DNA of 64,000 bases from contig JADJOT010000002.1 of NCBI GenBank assembly GCA_016713625.1, positions 496,001 to 560,000 of the forward strand. Reading direction: 5' to 3'. Under the pieces are notes generated by a model. It had not been told where the DNA came from, ran no database searches, and saw only the letters and a list, made by a program, of their open reading frames with translations. Of the stretch, positions 17,316 to 25,887 are shown one piece after another; position 1 is the stretch's first letter; each line of letters starts with the position of its first letter. The stretch is from Candidatus Accumulibacter affinis. Lineage in GTDB: Bacteria > Pseudomonadota > Gammaproteobacteria > Burkholderiales > Rhodocyclaceae. The position numbers were made by a program, and so were the translations under genes.

Positions 17316-17582
17316 ATGTCCCTGTTCTCCCTGATCTTCGGCAGCAAACCCAAGACGGCCGCGATTGCCAAGGAACGTCTGCAGCTGATTATTGCCCACG
17401 AACGCAGTGGTGGCACCAGTACCCCGGATTTCCTGCCAGCATTGCAGCAGGAGTTGATGGCCGTCATCTCCAAGTATGTGTCGGTCAACCCTGAAGACAT
17501 CAAGGTATCGGTCGAGAAGCAGGGAAACTTCGAGGTGCTGGAAGTCAACATCGTCATGCCGGACGCGGCTAGCAGACCATAG
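17316..17582 (+). CDS. minE: cell division topological specificity factor MinE
   Basis: MinE stimulates the MinD ATPase and drives pole-to-pole oscillation. The protein begins MSLFSLIFGSKPKTAAIAKE, the membrane-targeting start, followed by RLQLIIAHERSG (the MinD-binding helix/strand) and the dimer domain KYVSVNPEDIKVSVEKQG. An ATG at 17310 overlaps the minD stop, but GGGAG at 17302-17306 is spaced better for 17316. About 88 residues, normal for MinE. Confidence 0.95.
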   Translation: MSLFSLIFGSKPKTAAIAKERLQLIIAHERSGGTSTPDFLPALQQELMAVISKYVSVNPEDIKVSVEKQGNFEVLEVNIVMPDAASRP

Positions 17583-17650
17583 GACCAGCGTCGCCGCGGA
17601 CTCGGTGCAAAAGACCCTCGGCGGACAAATATCCAAGGAAAGGGAACCCG

Positions 17651-17881
17651 ATGAAGAGCATCAAGGTCCTCGGCACCGGTTGTGCCAAATGTCACGCGAC
17701 GATCGCCCTCGTCGAGGCGGTGGCAAGAGAAAAAGGGGTGACGATCACCCTCGAAACAGTCGACAGCCTGCCCGACATCATCAGCTATGGCGTACTGTCC
17801 ACGCCCGGCGTGGTGATCGATGGGGTGGTCGTGCATGCCGGCGGCGTGCCGACACGCAGCAAGGTCGAAGGCTGGCTCTGA
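17651..17881 (+). CDS. small thioredoxin-like redox-active disulfide protein
   Basis: This 76-residue cytoplasmic protein belongs to the thioredoxin-fold group known as redox-active disulfide protein 2. The active site is GTGCAKCHATI, with CAKC as the CxxC pair. The cis-proline loop is VLSTPGVVIDGVVVHAGGVP, and the end is SKVEGWL. A ribosome site AAAGGGAA precedes the ATG. Partners are not known from context; it lies 69 bases after minE and may be a separate unit. Confidence 0.88.
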   Translation: MKSIKVLGTGCAKCHATIALVEAVAREKGVTITLETVDSLPDIISYGVLSTPGVVIDGVVVHAGGVPTRSKVEGWL

Positions 17882-18069
17882 GCAGCTGCGGCAGCAGACT
17901 ACTCAGCGAGGTCGTCGAGGCAGTGCGCTTGCTCACTCTGTGCACCGCGCGCGAGGAAATCTTCGGCGAAACTTCCGATTGACTGCGCCGGCCATGGACA
18001 GCGATACTTTCCGCTGCTCTGCCGGATCTCTCCTCGTTCTGAATTTCCTTCCCTTTCAACAACATCAAT

Positions 18070-18819
18070 ATGTTGCGTCGCGTGCGCCTGATTGCCTGCA
18101 GCCTCGCCGCAGCGCTTTGCCTTGCGGCCGGCCATGCGCAGGCGGCGGTTTGGGCGCTCAAGGTTGCCGTCCTGGAAAATGCGCCACCGATGGCCTATCG
18201 TGATGCTGATGGCCGATTGACGGGCTTTAGCGTCGAGGTGGCGCGCGCGCTCTGTGACGAAATGCAGGCCCAGTGCAGTTTCCAGACCACCGTGCTGGAA
18301 CAGCTCGTCGACCAGCTGGTAGCCGGCGAGTTCGACATCGCTGCCGTCAGCCTGCTCGACACCCCGGAGAGGCGCAGCCGAATCCTGTTTTCACAACCTT
18401 ATTTCCGTTCGATTTCGCTCTGGATTGGCAAACCCGGCGTGCTGCCGGGCGAGCACGGACTAAGGATTGCCGTTCTCAAAGGTTCCGCCCAGGAGAGCTA
18501 TGCACGCAAGCAGGGCTGGGAAACGGTCGGGGTGAGAACCAGTGGTGAACTTGCTGAACCGCTGATTGCCGGCAGTGCGCAGGCGGCCATCGTTCCCATG
18601 AATACCAGCCTGAACCTGCAAAAGAACAAGGATTTCCAGCGTCTGGGCCTCCACTCGGCGGTGCTCAAAGCTCCGGAACTGGTCGGCAATGCCGCGTTCG
18701 GTATCAACCCAAGGCGACCGGAGCTCAGGCGGATGGTCGATGCGGCGCTTGAGCGCATCAAGAGGAACGGCGTTTACGAACGGATCAACACACAGTTTCT
18801 GCCCTTCCGGGTACTCTGA
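18070..18819 (+). CDS. periplasmic solute-binding protein, family 3
   Basis: This 249-residue secreted protein has a signal peptide (LIACSLAAALCLAAGHAQA) and the family 3 fold: LKVAVLENAPPMAYRDADG, GFSVEVARALCDEM, FDIAAVSLLDTPERRSRI, and AFGINPRRPELRRMVDAAL. No transporter permease or ATPase gene is nearby. Instead its stop codon overlaps the start of a membrane diguanylate cyclase gene by one base. That arrangement suggests that it senses a small molecule for the cyclase and does not feed a transporter. The ligand cannot be told from the sequence. No clear ribosome site precedes the ATG. Confidence 0.85.
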   Translation: MLRRVRLIACSLAAALCLAAGHAQAAVWALKVAVLENAPPMAYRDADGRLTGFSVEVARALCDEMQAQCSFQTTVLEQLVDQLVAGEFDIAAVSLLDTPERRSRILFSQPYFRSISLWIGKPGVLPGEHGLRIAVLKGSAQESYARKQGWETVGVRTSGELAEPLIAGSAQAAIVPMNTSLNLQKNKDFQRLGLHSAVLKAPELVGNAAFGINPRRPELRRMVDAALERIKRNGVYERINTQFLPFRVL

Positions 18820-20093
18820 TGGCCGGGCAGGCGGTCCGCAATCGCTACACCACCAGCCAGATGTCCGTACTGCTGGCAGCGACGTTTGCCTTGCTGTTCA
18901 CGACCGTCGTCGCCCTGCTGGCTGTTGACCAGCAGCGTGTGCTGCTGGCCGCGGAGCGTCTGCAGCAACAAACCGTGCCGGAAATCATTCGTTTCCAGCG
19001 CCTGACTCGTAACCTCGAAAAACTGCGCCAGGAAGGTGAGCGACTGCTCGCGTCGGGAACCCCCGCGGGACGCCAGGAGTCGCTGTTCATGATCATGCTG
19101 GTGGCCAGCCATCCAAGCATTCTCGAACACCCTCCGTCGGCAAAGCTGGCTCGCGACACCGAGGCTTTTCTGGTCGACGCCGCTCGCCTGGCCTCTGAGG
19201 ATCCAGCGACCCTGCCCCTACGCCTTGCCGAATGGCAACAGATCGTCACCCGGCTGAACCTGTTGGTTGACGACCTCTCGGTCGAGGGAGTCAATCTGGT
19301 GGCCAGCGATCTCGTTGACATGACTGCCGCCATGCGCCTCGCCAACTACCAGTTGATCGGCACGATGCTTCTGGTTGGCGGTTTTCTCGTATTGACGATG
19401 GTGCTGCTCAGAAAGCATCTGCTATGTCCCTTGCAACGTATCGATCGCGCGCTGTCGTCGCTCAACGTCGACCAACCGACGCCTGATTTTCCCGAAGCGA
19501 GCCTGGCCGAAATTCATGCCGTGGAGGAAGCAAGCAAACGACTGCACAGCGTGATGCTCAGCAATCAGGCTGCGCTTCGCAAGGTCGAGCTGCTGGCCAG
19601 TCGCGATGATCTGACCGGGCTGATCAACCGGCGCCATTTCATGGACTTGGCCGAGGCCGAACTGCGCCGCGCCCAGCGTTACAACCGGCCAGTCGCCATC
19701 GCCTTCGCCGACCTCGACTTTTTCAAGAGCCTCAACGACACCTACGGTCACCATGCCGGCGACGTCGTGCTATGCGCCTTTGCCCACCTGCTTTCTGAAA
19801 GCGTGCGCCAGTCGGACCTGGTCTGCCGCTACGGAGGTGAGGAGTTTGCGTTGCTGTTCCCCGAAAGCACCGTCGACAAAGCGCACCTTCTGGTCGAGCG
19901 TTTTCGCGAGCGCGTCGCCGACCGCGAATTTCGCCTGCCAGACGGCGCGCGCCTGCGCCTTACCTTGAGCATCGGGCTTGCCGATGCCAGCCATTGCGCC
20001 ATCGAAGCAGCCCTGAAACGTGCCGATCTGGCACTCTACGAAGCCAAGCGGCGAGGACGCAACCAGGTGGTCGTTGCTAGCGATGCCTGCTGA
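18819..20093 (+). CDS. membrane diguanylate cyclase with periplasmic sensor region
   Basis: This 424-residue inner-membrane enzyme makes cyclic di-GMP. A first membrane helix lies near residues 17-38 (SVLLAATFALLFTTVVALLA) and a second near 168-188 (LIGTMLLVGGFLVLTMVLL). The roughly 130-residue loop between them is predicted periplasmic and helical. The GGDEF domain begins at about residue 255 (LASRDDLTGLINRRHF). The active site is RYGGEEFALLFPES, intact, and an inhibitory RxxD site (RQSD) stands five residues before it. Translationally coupled to the binding protein upstream (TGATG), so the two probably form one sensory unit. Confidence 0.9.
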   Translation: MAGQAVRNRYTTSQMSVLLAATFALLFTTVVALLAVDQQRVLLAAERLQQQTVPEIIRFQRLTRNLEKLRQEGERLLASGTPAGRQESLFMIMLVASHPSILEHPPSAKLARDTEAFLVDAARLASEDPATLPLRLAEWQQIVTRLNLLVDDLSVEGVNLVASDLVDMTAAMRLANYQLIGTMLLVGGFLVLTMVLLRKHLLCPLQRIDRALSSLNVDQPTPDFPEASLAEIHAVEEASKRLHSVMLSNQAALRKVELLASRDDLTGLINRRHFMDLAEAELRRAQRYNRPVAIAFADLDFFKSLNDTYGHHAGDVVLCAFAHLLSESVRQSDLVCRYGGEEFALLFPESTVDKAHLLVERFRERVADREFRLPDGARLRLTLSIGLADASHCAIEAALKRADLALYEAKRRGRNQVVVASDAC

Positions 20094-20140
20094 GCGATGG
20101 CCAGGCAGAACATTGGCGGCGCTGCCGCGGCCCGCGCTTC

Positions 20141-21325
20141 CTAGAGCGTCGCGCTGCGGTCGCCACTGGCGAAGCCGAGCAGGGGCTCGCCAATGCCTTT
20201 GCCAAAGGCGATGACCTTGAACAGCTCGCCCATCTCGGCGGGGGAAACCAGCTTCTGCACAGCGTTCGCCACCGGCAGGTAGCGCAACGGCTCGCTCACT
20301 GGCGTCCGGGCAAGGACCTCGGTCAGCCCGCAGTTGAAGAGAAAGTTTGCCTGCGTGCTGTAACCCAGCAGGTCCAGGCCGGCTGCGCAGCCGGCTTCAA
20401 CGATGGCCGTGAATTCGACATGCGCCGTGATGTCCTGCAGGCCAGGCAGGTAGAAAGGCTCGCCGTGTGCGTGATGGCGGTAGTGGCACATCAGCGTACC
20501 GCTGTCGCGCTGCGGGTGATAGTACTCGCGCCGGGGGAACCCGTAGTCGATCAGGAGCAGCGCGCCGCGTCCCAGGATCGCCGCCCACTGGGCAACCCAG
20601 GCCGGTGCGAGCAGCGATACTTCACTGAGGTAAGCGGGCGTTAACGGGCATTCGGCTGCCAGTAGCTGCGCTTGTTCCAACAAGCGACCACTGGCCGGCC
20701 GATCGCGCCAGATAAACTGTCCAGCGTCCACGGCCACACCGCGCTCGGCAATGGCTTCCTCGTTCCAGAGCACGAGATGTGCTGGCATCGCATCGAGCAC
20801 TTCGTTAGCCAGGACCAGTCCGTCAAAACGCCCTGGCAGTTGCTCGAGCCAGACAACCCGCGGCAAGAGGTGCGGTGCCCGGTCGCCTATGGTCTGGCGC
20901 TGGCGCGCGCGCAATTCGCCAGACAGTTCGAGGATCGCGTAAGCGCCGGGGGGGCTGCCGCGCAGTTCGAGTTCGCACAGCAGGTCGGCGGCGAGTCGTC
21001 CGCTTCCAGCGCCGACCTCAACGATCTGCGGCGCGCTCAAAGCGAGGATCTGCACAACCTGTGCGGCGAGGGTCTGCGCGAAAGCGGCAGAGAGCTCGGG
21101 GGCGGTAATGAAATCTCCAGCGGCGCCAAACTTGTGTGCGCCGCCCGCGTAGTAGCCCATTGCCGGGGTATAGAGAGCGAGGTCCATGAAGCGATCAAAG
21201 CCGATCCAGCCGCCGGCGGCATCAATTCGCGCGGCGATGTGATGCTGCAGGGCGGCGCTGTAAGCAAGAGCGTCGTCATGCGGGACGGGCAGAAACGCCG
21301 GCGTCGTTGGGAGGCGGGGCAGCAT
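20141..21325 (-). CDS. MidA/NDUFAF7-family SAM-dependent protein methyltransferase
   Basis: This 394-residue cytoplasmic protein belongs to the family whose mitochondrial member NDUFAF7 methylates an arginine of complex I. It shows GWIGFDRFMDLALYTPAMGYY, then FITAPELSAAFAQTLAAQV, the SAM loop IVEVGAGSGRLAADLL, the motif GLVLANEVLDAMPAH, and GALLLIDYGFPRREYYHPQR. The bacterial role is not established. It is convergent with the cyclase gene and follows a hypothetical gene on the same strand by 15 bases. Confidence 0.88.
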   Translation of the reverse strand: MLPRLPTTPAFLPVPHDDALAYSAALQHHIAARIDAAGGWIGFDRFMDLALYTPAMGYYAGGAHKFGAAGDFITAPELSAAFAQTLAAQVVQILALSAPQIVEVGAGSGRLAADLLCELELRGSPPGAYAILELSGELRARQRQTIGDRAPHLLPRVVWLEQLPGRFDGLVLANEVLDAMPAHLVLWNEEAIAERGVAVDAGQFIWRDRPASGRLLEQAQLLAAECPLTPAYLSEVSLLAPAWVAQWAAILGRGALLLIDYGFPRREYYHPQRDSGTLMCHYRHHAHGEPFYLPGLQDITAHVEFTAIVEAGCAAGLDLLGYSTQANFLFNCGLTEVLARTPVSEPLRYLPVANAVQKLVSPAEMGELFKVIAFGKGIGEPLLGFASGDRSATL

Positions 21326-21340
21326 GTCGGTCAGTTGGCC

Positions 21341-22183
21341 TTACGGTTCACAGCGTTCGAAACGCACCTGTCCATACCGTTCCGGATGCACCATTGCCAG
21401 CCAATGCTCTGCCTCTGATTCCGCACGTTCCCAGGTTGCGGCGCGCAAGGGCACCAACCGCGCGGCGCCATCCTCGTCGACCCATTCGAGCGTGTAGCTG
21501 TGGATCCCAGCACGTCCTTGCAGGGTGATCCTGCGCGTCAAACTCGGCGGCTCGCGATGCAGCTCGGCCGCCAGGCCATCGGTCAGCCGCAGCCGGTAAG
21601 CTGGCCCTTTGCCCTGATGCTGAACGAGGTACTGCCGAGTTCCTCTGCTTGCCTCGATGACCTGCCACTCGGCACAGCCTTCGATGATCACGGCCAGCGG
21701 CAGACCTGTTTCGTCAGCAATGATTTCGGCCTCGACCGTGTGCGTTGGCCTGCTGCCCTCGAGCAGTTCGTGCCAGGGCAGGCCGTGCCGGGTTGGCGGT
21801 GCAAAAGGCAAAGCATGCTTACCCTGGCGAATACGGGCAAAGAGCGAACTCTTTCTGACATCTTCAAGGTCGACGGCCGGAAAAGCGGAGCGTGGCGGCG
21901 AGCGAAAGTTTCCCGCGCCCATATAGCCCTCGGTCCACAGCGTCTTCAGCCAGGTAGCCGTGTCGAGCGCCAGTTGGGCCTGTTGGTCATCCAGCTCGGC
22001 GTTTGGCCGATCGCTCTCCTGGCCAACGTCGGGCTGCCCTGCGAGCAGTTCGTCCGCGCGTGCGCGCAGCAGCTCCTGCAGCAGGATCCCGACCCATTCA
22101 GCAGTGGCAGCCGGAAGCTCGGTGACACGTTCGGCGAGAATCATCAGCTGCTCAGTGTCGAGGCGGCTAGCCGGCTTGCTCAT
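21341..22183 (-). CDS. conserved hypothetical protein
   Basis: This 280-residue soluble protein has no signal peptide or membrane segment. The start at 22183 gives MSKPASRLDTEQLMILAERV. The frame is open far upstream, but only through the poly-C tract and across the pteridine reductase gene in antisense, so that extension is not real. Recognisable parts are an alpha-helical N-terminus to about residue 95, then WLKTLWTEGYMGAGNFRSPP, and a C-terminal beta-rich half (VEAEIIADETGLPLAVIIEG, YTLEWVDEDGAARLVPLRAA). I do not recognise a functional family. It probably shares a transcript with the MidA-family gene downstream. Confidence 0.7.
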   Translation of the reverse strand: MSKPASRLDTEQLMILAERVTELPAATAEWVGILLQELLRARADELLAGQPDVGQESDRPNAELDDQQAQLALDTATWLKTLWTEGYMGAGNFRSPPRSAFPAVDLEDVRKSSLFARIRQGKHALPFAPPTRHGLPWHELLEGSRPTHTVEAEIIADETGLPLAVIIEGCAEWQVIEASRGTRQYLVQHQGKGPAYRLRLTDGLAAELHREPPSLTRRITLQGRAGIHSYTLEWVDEDGAARLVPLRAATWERAESEAEHWLAMVHPERYGQVRFERCEP

Positions 22184-22261
22184 GTTTGATTTTCCAGCAT
22201 AAATGCCACATTCTAACGCGGCTCGTGGCGGCTCAACCAGGGGTGTGGGCGTGGGGTGGCG

Positions 22262-22395
<134 letters not shown>

Positions 22396-22471
22396 CGCTT
22401 TTTTTCCGGAAGCCACGGCAAAAATCCGTTAAAATCAACTCCTTGTTGCTGTTGTTGGTCTGGGACCGGGG

Positions 22472-23209
22472 ATGAACGAAAAAGCGATCTTGGTAACCGG
22501 CGCCGCCAGACGGCTGGGTAGTGCGATCGCGCGCGAAATGCACGCCACGGGAGCCAACATCATGGTGCACTACCACCACGCCGCTGCCGCTGCCGAAGAG
22601 CTGGTTGCCGAACTGAACGCCCTCCGGCCGTCGTCGGCAGCCTGTCTGCAGGCTGATCTGCGGGAAATCGAAACCTTGCCACGCCTGGTGGCCAACACCG
22701 TCGATCGTTTTGGTCGCCTGGACGCGCTGGTGAACAATGCCTCGAGCTTCTTCGCCACGCCCCTTGGCAGCATCGACCAGGCTGCATGGGATGACCTCGT
22801 CGGCAGCAACCTGAAAGCGCCGCTGTTCCTGACCCAGGCTGCCGCACCGCACCTGCGGGTGGCGCGCGGCGCGGTGGTCAACATCACCGACATTCATGCC
22901 GAACGACCACTCGCCCGCTACCCGCTGTATTGCGCGGCAAAAGCGGGACTGCTCGGCTTGACACGCGCCCTGGCCATCGAACTGGCGCCACTGGTGCGCG
23001 TCAACGCGGTTGCCCCGGGACCGATCCTGTGGCCGGATGGTGGCGTTTTTGACAGCGCCGCGCGTGCCAGCATCGTCGCACACACCCTGCTCGAACGTCC
23101 CGGCTGCCCACAGGATGTCGCCGGCGCCGTACGCTATCTGCTCGAAGATGCCAGTTATGTTACCGGTCAGGTCATCAACGTCGATGGCGGCCGCACCGCA
23201 CATCTTTGA
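22472..23209 (+). CDS. pteridine reductase (SDR family)
   Basis: This 245-residue NADPH-dependent short-chain dehydrogenase has features of pteridine/dihydrofolate reductases (PTR1/FolM-like). It has TGAARRLGSAIAREM, the arginine-containing cofactor loop typical of pteridine reductases, in place of TGxxxGIG. It also has DALVNNASSFFATPLG, the catalytic YPLYCAAKAGLLGLTRAL (Tyr-x3-Lys), and VNAVAPGPILWPDG. It likely reduces dihydrobiopterin or dihydrofolate to the tetrahydro form. It is followed closely by ttcA, probably in one unit. The G-rich tract lies directly upstream in its presumed promoter region. Confidence 0.85.
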   Translation: MNEKAILVTGAARRLGSAIAREMHATGANIMVHYHHAAAAAEELVAELNALRPSSAACLQADLREIETLPRLVANTVDRFGRLDALVNNASSFFATPLGSIDQAAWDDLVGSNLKAPLFLTQAAAPHLRVARGAVVNITDIHAERPLARYPLYCAAKAGLLGLTRALAIELAPLVRVNAVAPGPILWPDGGVFDSAARASIVAHTLLERPGCPQDVAGAVRYLLEDASYVTGQVINVDGGRTAHL

Positions 23210-23236
23210 TCCTGAACGCCCTTGGAGACCCTCCCG

Positions 23237-24124
23237 GTGGAATTGTCGAAGACCCTGCTGCGCCTGAGAAAACACCTTGAGAACAAGGCCGGCAAGGCGA
23301 TCGGTGACTACAACATGATCGAGCATGGCGACACCATTCTGGTGTGCATCTCGGGGGGCAAGGACTCGTACACGCTGTTGTCGCTGTTGATGGCCTTGCG
23401 CGAGCGGGCGCCGGTGGATTTTCGCCTGATCGCGATGAACCTCGATCAAAAGCAACCCGGTTTCCCGGCCGATGTGCTGCCGAGCTACCTGGCGAAGATC
23501 GGTGTCGAGTACCGTATCGTCGAGCAGGACACCTATACGGTGGTCCGCAGCAAGATCCCGGAAGGCAGAACCACCTGCTCGCTGTGCTCGCGTCTGCGTC
23601 GCGGCGTCATTTATCGCACCGCCAAGGAAATCGGCGCCAACAAGATCGCCCTCGGCCACCATCGTGATGACATCGTGCAGACGCTCTTTCTCAATCTGTT
23701 GTTCGCTGGTCAGCTCAAGGCGATGCCTCCGAAGCTGGTCACCGACGACGGCGCACATGTCGTCATTCGACCGTTAGCTTACTGCAGCGAGACGGACATT
23801 GCGCGTTTCGCCCGCGGCATGGCCTTTCCCATCATTCCATGCAATCTCTGTGGCGCACAGGACAACCTGCAGCGCCAGAAGATTCGTGAAATGATGACGG
23901 ACTGGGACCGGCGCTACCCGGGACGCAGTGAGTCGGTGTTTTCAGCACTCCAGAAAATTGTGCCGTCGCATCTGGCAGACCATCGCATGTTTGACTTCAG
24001 GGGGCTGCGTCCTGGCGCCGACTTGACCACAATGGCTGGGGGCGACGCTGTCTTTGACCCGCCAGCACGTACTGAAACCTGGTCATCACCGGCAGCGATT
24101 CCGTTGCCAGTGGTGACCCCATGA
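23237..24124 (+). CDS. ttcA: tRNA 2-thiocytidine(32) synthetase TtcA
   Basis: TtcA thiolates cytidine 32 of some tRNAs using an iron-sulfur cluster and ATP. The PP-loop is VCISGGKDSYTLL. Cluster-binding cysteines appear as TTCSLCSRLRRG and later PCNLCGAQDNLQR. Other family motifs are KIALGHHRDD and the VIRPLAYCSE-type segment. The GTG at 23237 is preferred, because GGAG at 23224-23227 lies 9 bases upstream; a TTG at 23222 would use no ribosome site and would place that GGAG inside the coding region. The C-terminal 30 residues (FDPPARTETWSS onward) are poorly conserved. Confidence 0.93.
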   Translation: MELSKTLLRLRKHLENKAGKAIGDYNMIEHGDTILVCISGGKDSYTLLSLLMALRERAPVDFRLIAMNLDQKQPGFPADVLPSYLAKIGVEYRIVEQDTYTVVRSKIPEGRTTCSLCSRLRRGVIYRTAKEIGANKIALGHHRDDIVQTLFLNLLFAGQLKAMPPKLVTDDGAHVVIRPLAYCSETDIARFARGMAFPIIPCNLCGAQDNLQRQKIREMMTDWDRRYPGRSESVFSALQKIVPSHLADHRMFDFRGLRPGADLTTMAGGDAVFDPPARTETWSSPAAIPLPVVTP

Positions 24125-24203
24125 GAAGCACGCCCACTGGCGGTAGCACGCGGACTACGCGGTCGACGGCTGACGACAAGAGGCAGGATAGGGGATAGGA
24201 TTC

Positions 24204-25100
24204 ATGAGCAGCAGGGAGAGGACGCTCTCGATAGTACTCGCCGCGGTTGCCGGGAGTTCGCGACTATTCGAGAAGCTTGAGGGCGCCGAGGCCTTGCACG
24301 CGGTTGACCGCTGCATGAAGCGTATGAGCCGAGGTGTCGACAGCTTTGACGGCCGGCTCGTGCGGATCGGTCGCCATGATCTCACGGCCGTGTTCAATAA
24401 CGCCAACGATGCATGTCAGGCGGCCATCGCCATGCAGCGACGGATCGCCGACCTGCCACCGGTTTGCGGCGTGCAGCTGGCGATTCGTATCGGCTTCCAT
24501 CACGGACCGGTGCTCGAGGTAGATGGTGAGTTCGTCGGCGAATGTGTTAACACTGCCGAATGCCTGGCCGGGTTGGCGGGCGCCGGGCAGGTGTTGACCA
24601 GCAGCGAAACAAGATCGCTGTTGTCGCCTCATTTGCAGCTATCGACGCGCCGCCTGACCGACCTGCCGACCGGCAGCCTGCCTGAGCAACATGAGGTCTT
24701 CGAAGTTCTCTGGCTACAGCACGTAGCCGCTGCTCCCACGGTCATCGTCGAACCGTGCGCCTCAGCAAAGGAACGCGACTTGCGGCTTTGCGTGCGCTAT
24801 GGTCATCACGTGAAGCTGCTCGACAAACATCGGCCGAGCATGCTCATCGGTCGCGATGTCGGTTGCGAGATCATCATTCGCGATCGCCGTGCTTCTCGGA
24901 ATCACGCTTTGCTCGAGCGGCGAGGCGACCATTTTGTGCTCAAGGATGTCAGCACCAATGGCACCTATGTAACCCTCAAGGGCGAGCAGGAACGTTTTCT
25001 CAAGCGCCAAGAGCTTGTCTTGCACGGCAGCGGCGTGATTTCCTTTGCCGCATCGGCGGCTAGTCCAGGCGCAGACATCGCCAGGTTCGAGCACCTCTGA
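24204..25100 (+). CDS. degenerate class III cyclase-homology domain fused to an FHA domain
   Basis: The 298-residue protein begins with a nucleotide-cyclase homology domain (about residues 5-170: LAAVAGSSRLFEKLEGAEAL, AVFNNANDACQAAIAMQRRI, IRIGFHHGPVLEVDGEFVGE, VNTAECLAGLAGAGQVLTSS). In active enzymes the first segment reads FADIxGSTRL, and the second metal Asp sits in IGDGVMAVF. Here the Asp is Ala in the first, and the second reads IGRHDLTAVF. The metal site is therefore probably lost. A forkhead-associated domain follows at about 210-285, with MLIGRDVGCEIII, RRASRNHALL and DVSTNGTYV intact for phosphothreonine binding. It likely acts as a non-catalytic signalling adaptor. No kinase gene is adjacent. 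Confidence 0.82.
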   Translation: MSSRERTLSIVLAAVAGSSRLFEKLEGAEALHAVDRCMKRMSRGVDSFDGRLVRIGRHDLTAVFNNANDACQAAIAMQRRIADLPPVCGVQLAIRIGFHHGPVLEVDGEFVGECVNTAECLAGLAGAGQVLTSSETRSLLSPHLQLSTRRLTDLPTGSLPEQHEVFEVLWLQHVAAAPTVIVEPCASAKERDLRLCVRYGHHVKLLDKHRPSMLIGRDVGCEIIIRDRRASRNHALLERRGDHFVLKDVSTNGTYVTLKGEQERFLKRQELVLHGSGVISFAASAASPGADIARFEHL

Positions 25101-25116
25101 GCAGCGGCACCGGCGA

Positions 25117-25824
25117 TTACCCGGGCAAGGCGCGTGCGAGCACCAGCAGGGTCACCTGCGCCGCGCCGTGCAACTTCACAGTACGCGCCAGTTCGTCCAG
25201 CGAGGCGCCAGTAGTCATCACATCGTCAATCAGAAGCAGCCGCCTGCCAGTCAGATCGCTTGTGCAATCGAAGGCTCCCCGCACATTGCTGGCTCTTTCG
25301 CGCCAGGGCAGGTCAGCCTGGGCAGCAGTGTGACGAATGCGCCGGCAACTACGCGCGTCGATCGGGACTCGCCAGGCTTTGCTCAGCGGGCGCGCAAGTT
25401 CGAGCGCCTGGTTGAAGCCGCGTTCGCGAAGGCGCAGGCGGTGCAGCGGCAACGGGATGATCAGGTCCGCGGTGGCGCTGTCAGTCAGCAGGGCCAGCTG
25501 GCGGCCGAAGTAGCTTGCGAGTGCGAGGCGATGCCCGTATTTGAATGCTTGCACCAGCTTGTCGATCGGAAAACCATAGCGAAAGGCGGCGAAGGTGGCA
25601 TCGTAGTGTGGCGGCCTGGCGAGGCAGCGGCCGCAGACTTCGCCATGCGAGCTCGGCAGTGCGCAGCGCGCGCAGCAGGGCATTGGCAGTCGCGGCAGGT
25701 CGGCCTCGCAGGCACGGCAGAGAAGGCTGGCAGCGCTGCGCGCGCCACACAGCAGACAGTCCTGCGACAGCAATCGATCGCACGATCTGCGGACCAAGCG
25801 GGCGCTTTGAGTTAAGATTGACAT
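25117..25824 (-). CDS. comF: ComF family protein (phosphoribosyltransferase-like)
   Basis: This 235-residue cytoplasmic protein is related to competence factor ComF. An N-terminal zinc-finger-like region carries paired cysteines (CLLCGARSAASLLCRAC, then CCARCALP and CGRC). The phosphoribosyltransferase part has ADLIIPLPLHRLRLRERGFN, and the PRPP-loop is LLLIDDVMTTGASLDELA. The start at 25824 fits the family; the frame continues upstream only across bioB in antisense. It is divergent from bioB across 63 bases. A role in DNA uptake is not proven outside competent species. Confidence 0.88.
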   Translation of the reverse strand: MSILTQSARLVRRSCDRLLSQDCLLCGARSAASLLCRACEADLPRLPMPCCARCALPSSHGEVCGRCLARPPHYDATFAAFRYGFPIDKLVQAFKYGHRLALASYFGRQLALLTDSATADLIIPLPLHRLRLRERGFNQALELARPLSKAWRVPIDARSCRRIRHTAAQADLPWRERASNVRGAFDCTSDLTGRRLLLIDDVMTTGASLDELARTVKLHGAAQVTLLVLARALPG

Positions 25825-25887
25825 CCTTGAAGTGCTCGTAAGGAATTCTTGCCGACGGGCCATCCCCAATTTCCAGGTATAGAGATC

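Noticed and set aside
25825..25887. BirA or BioR operator between comF and bioB
   Set aside because: No inverted repeat resembling the known biotin operators was found in the 63-base gap.
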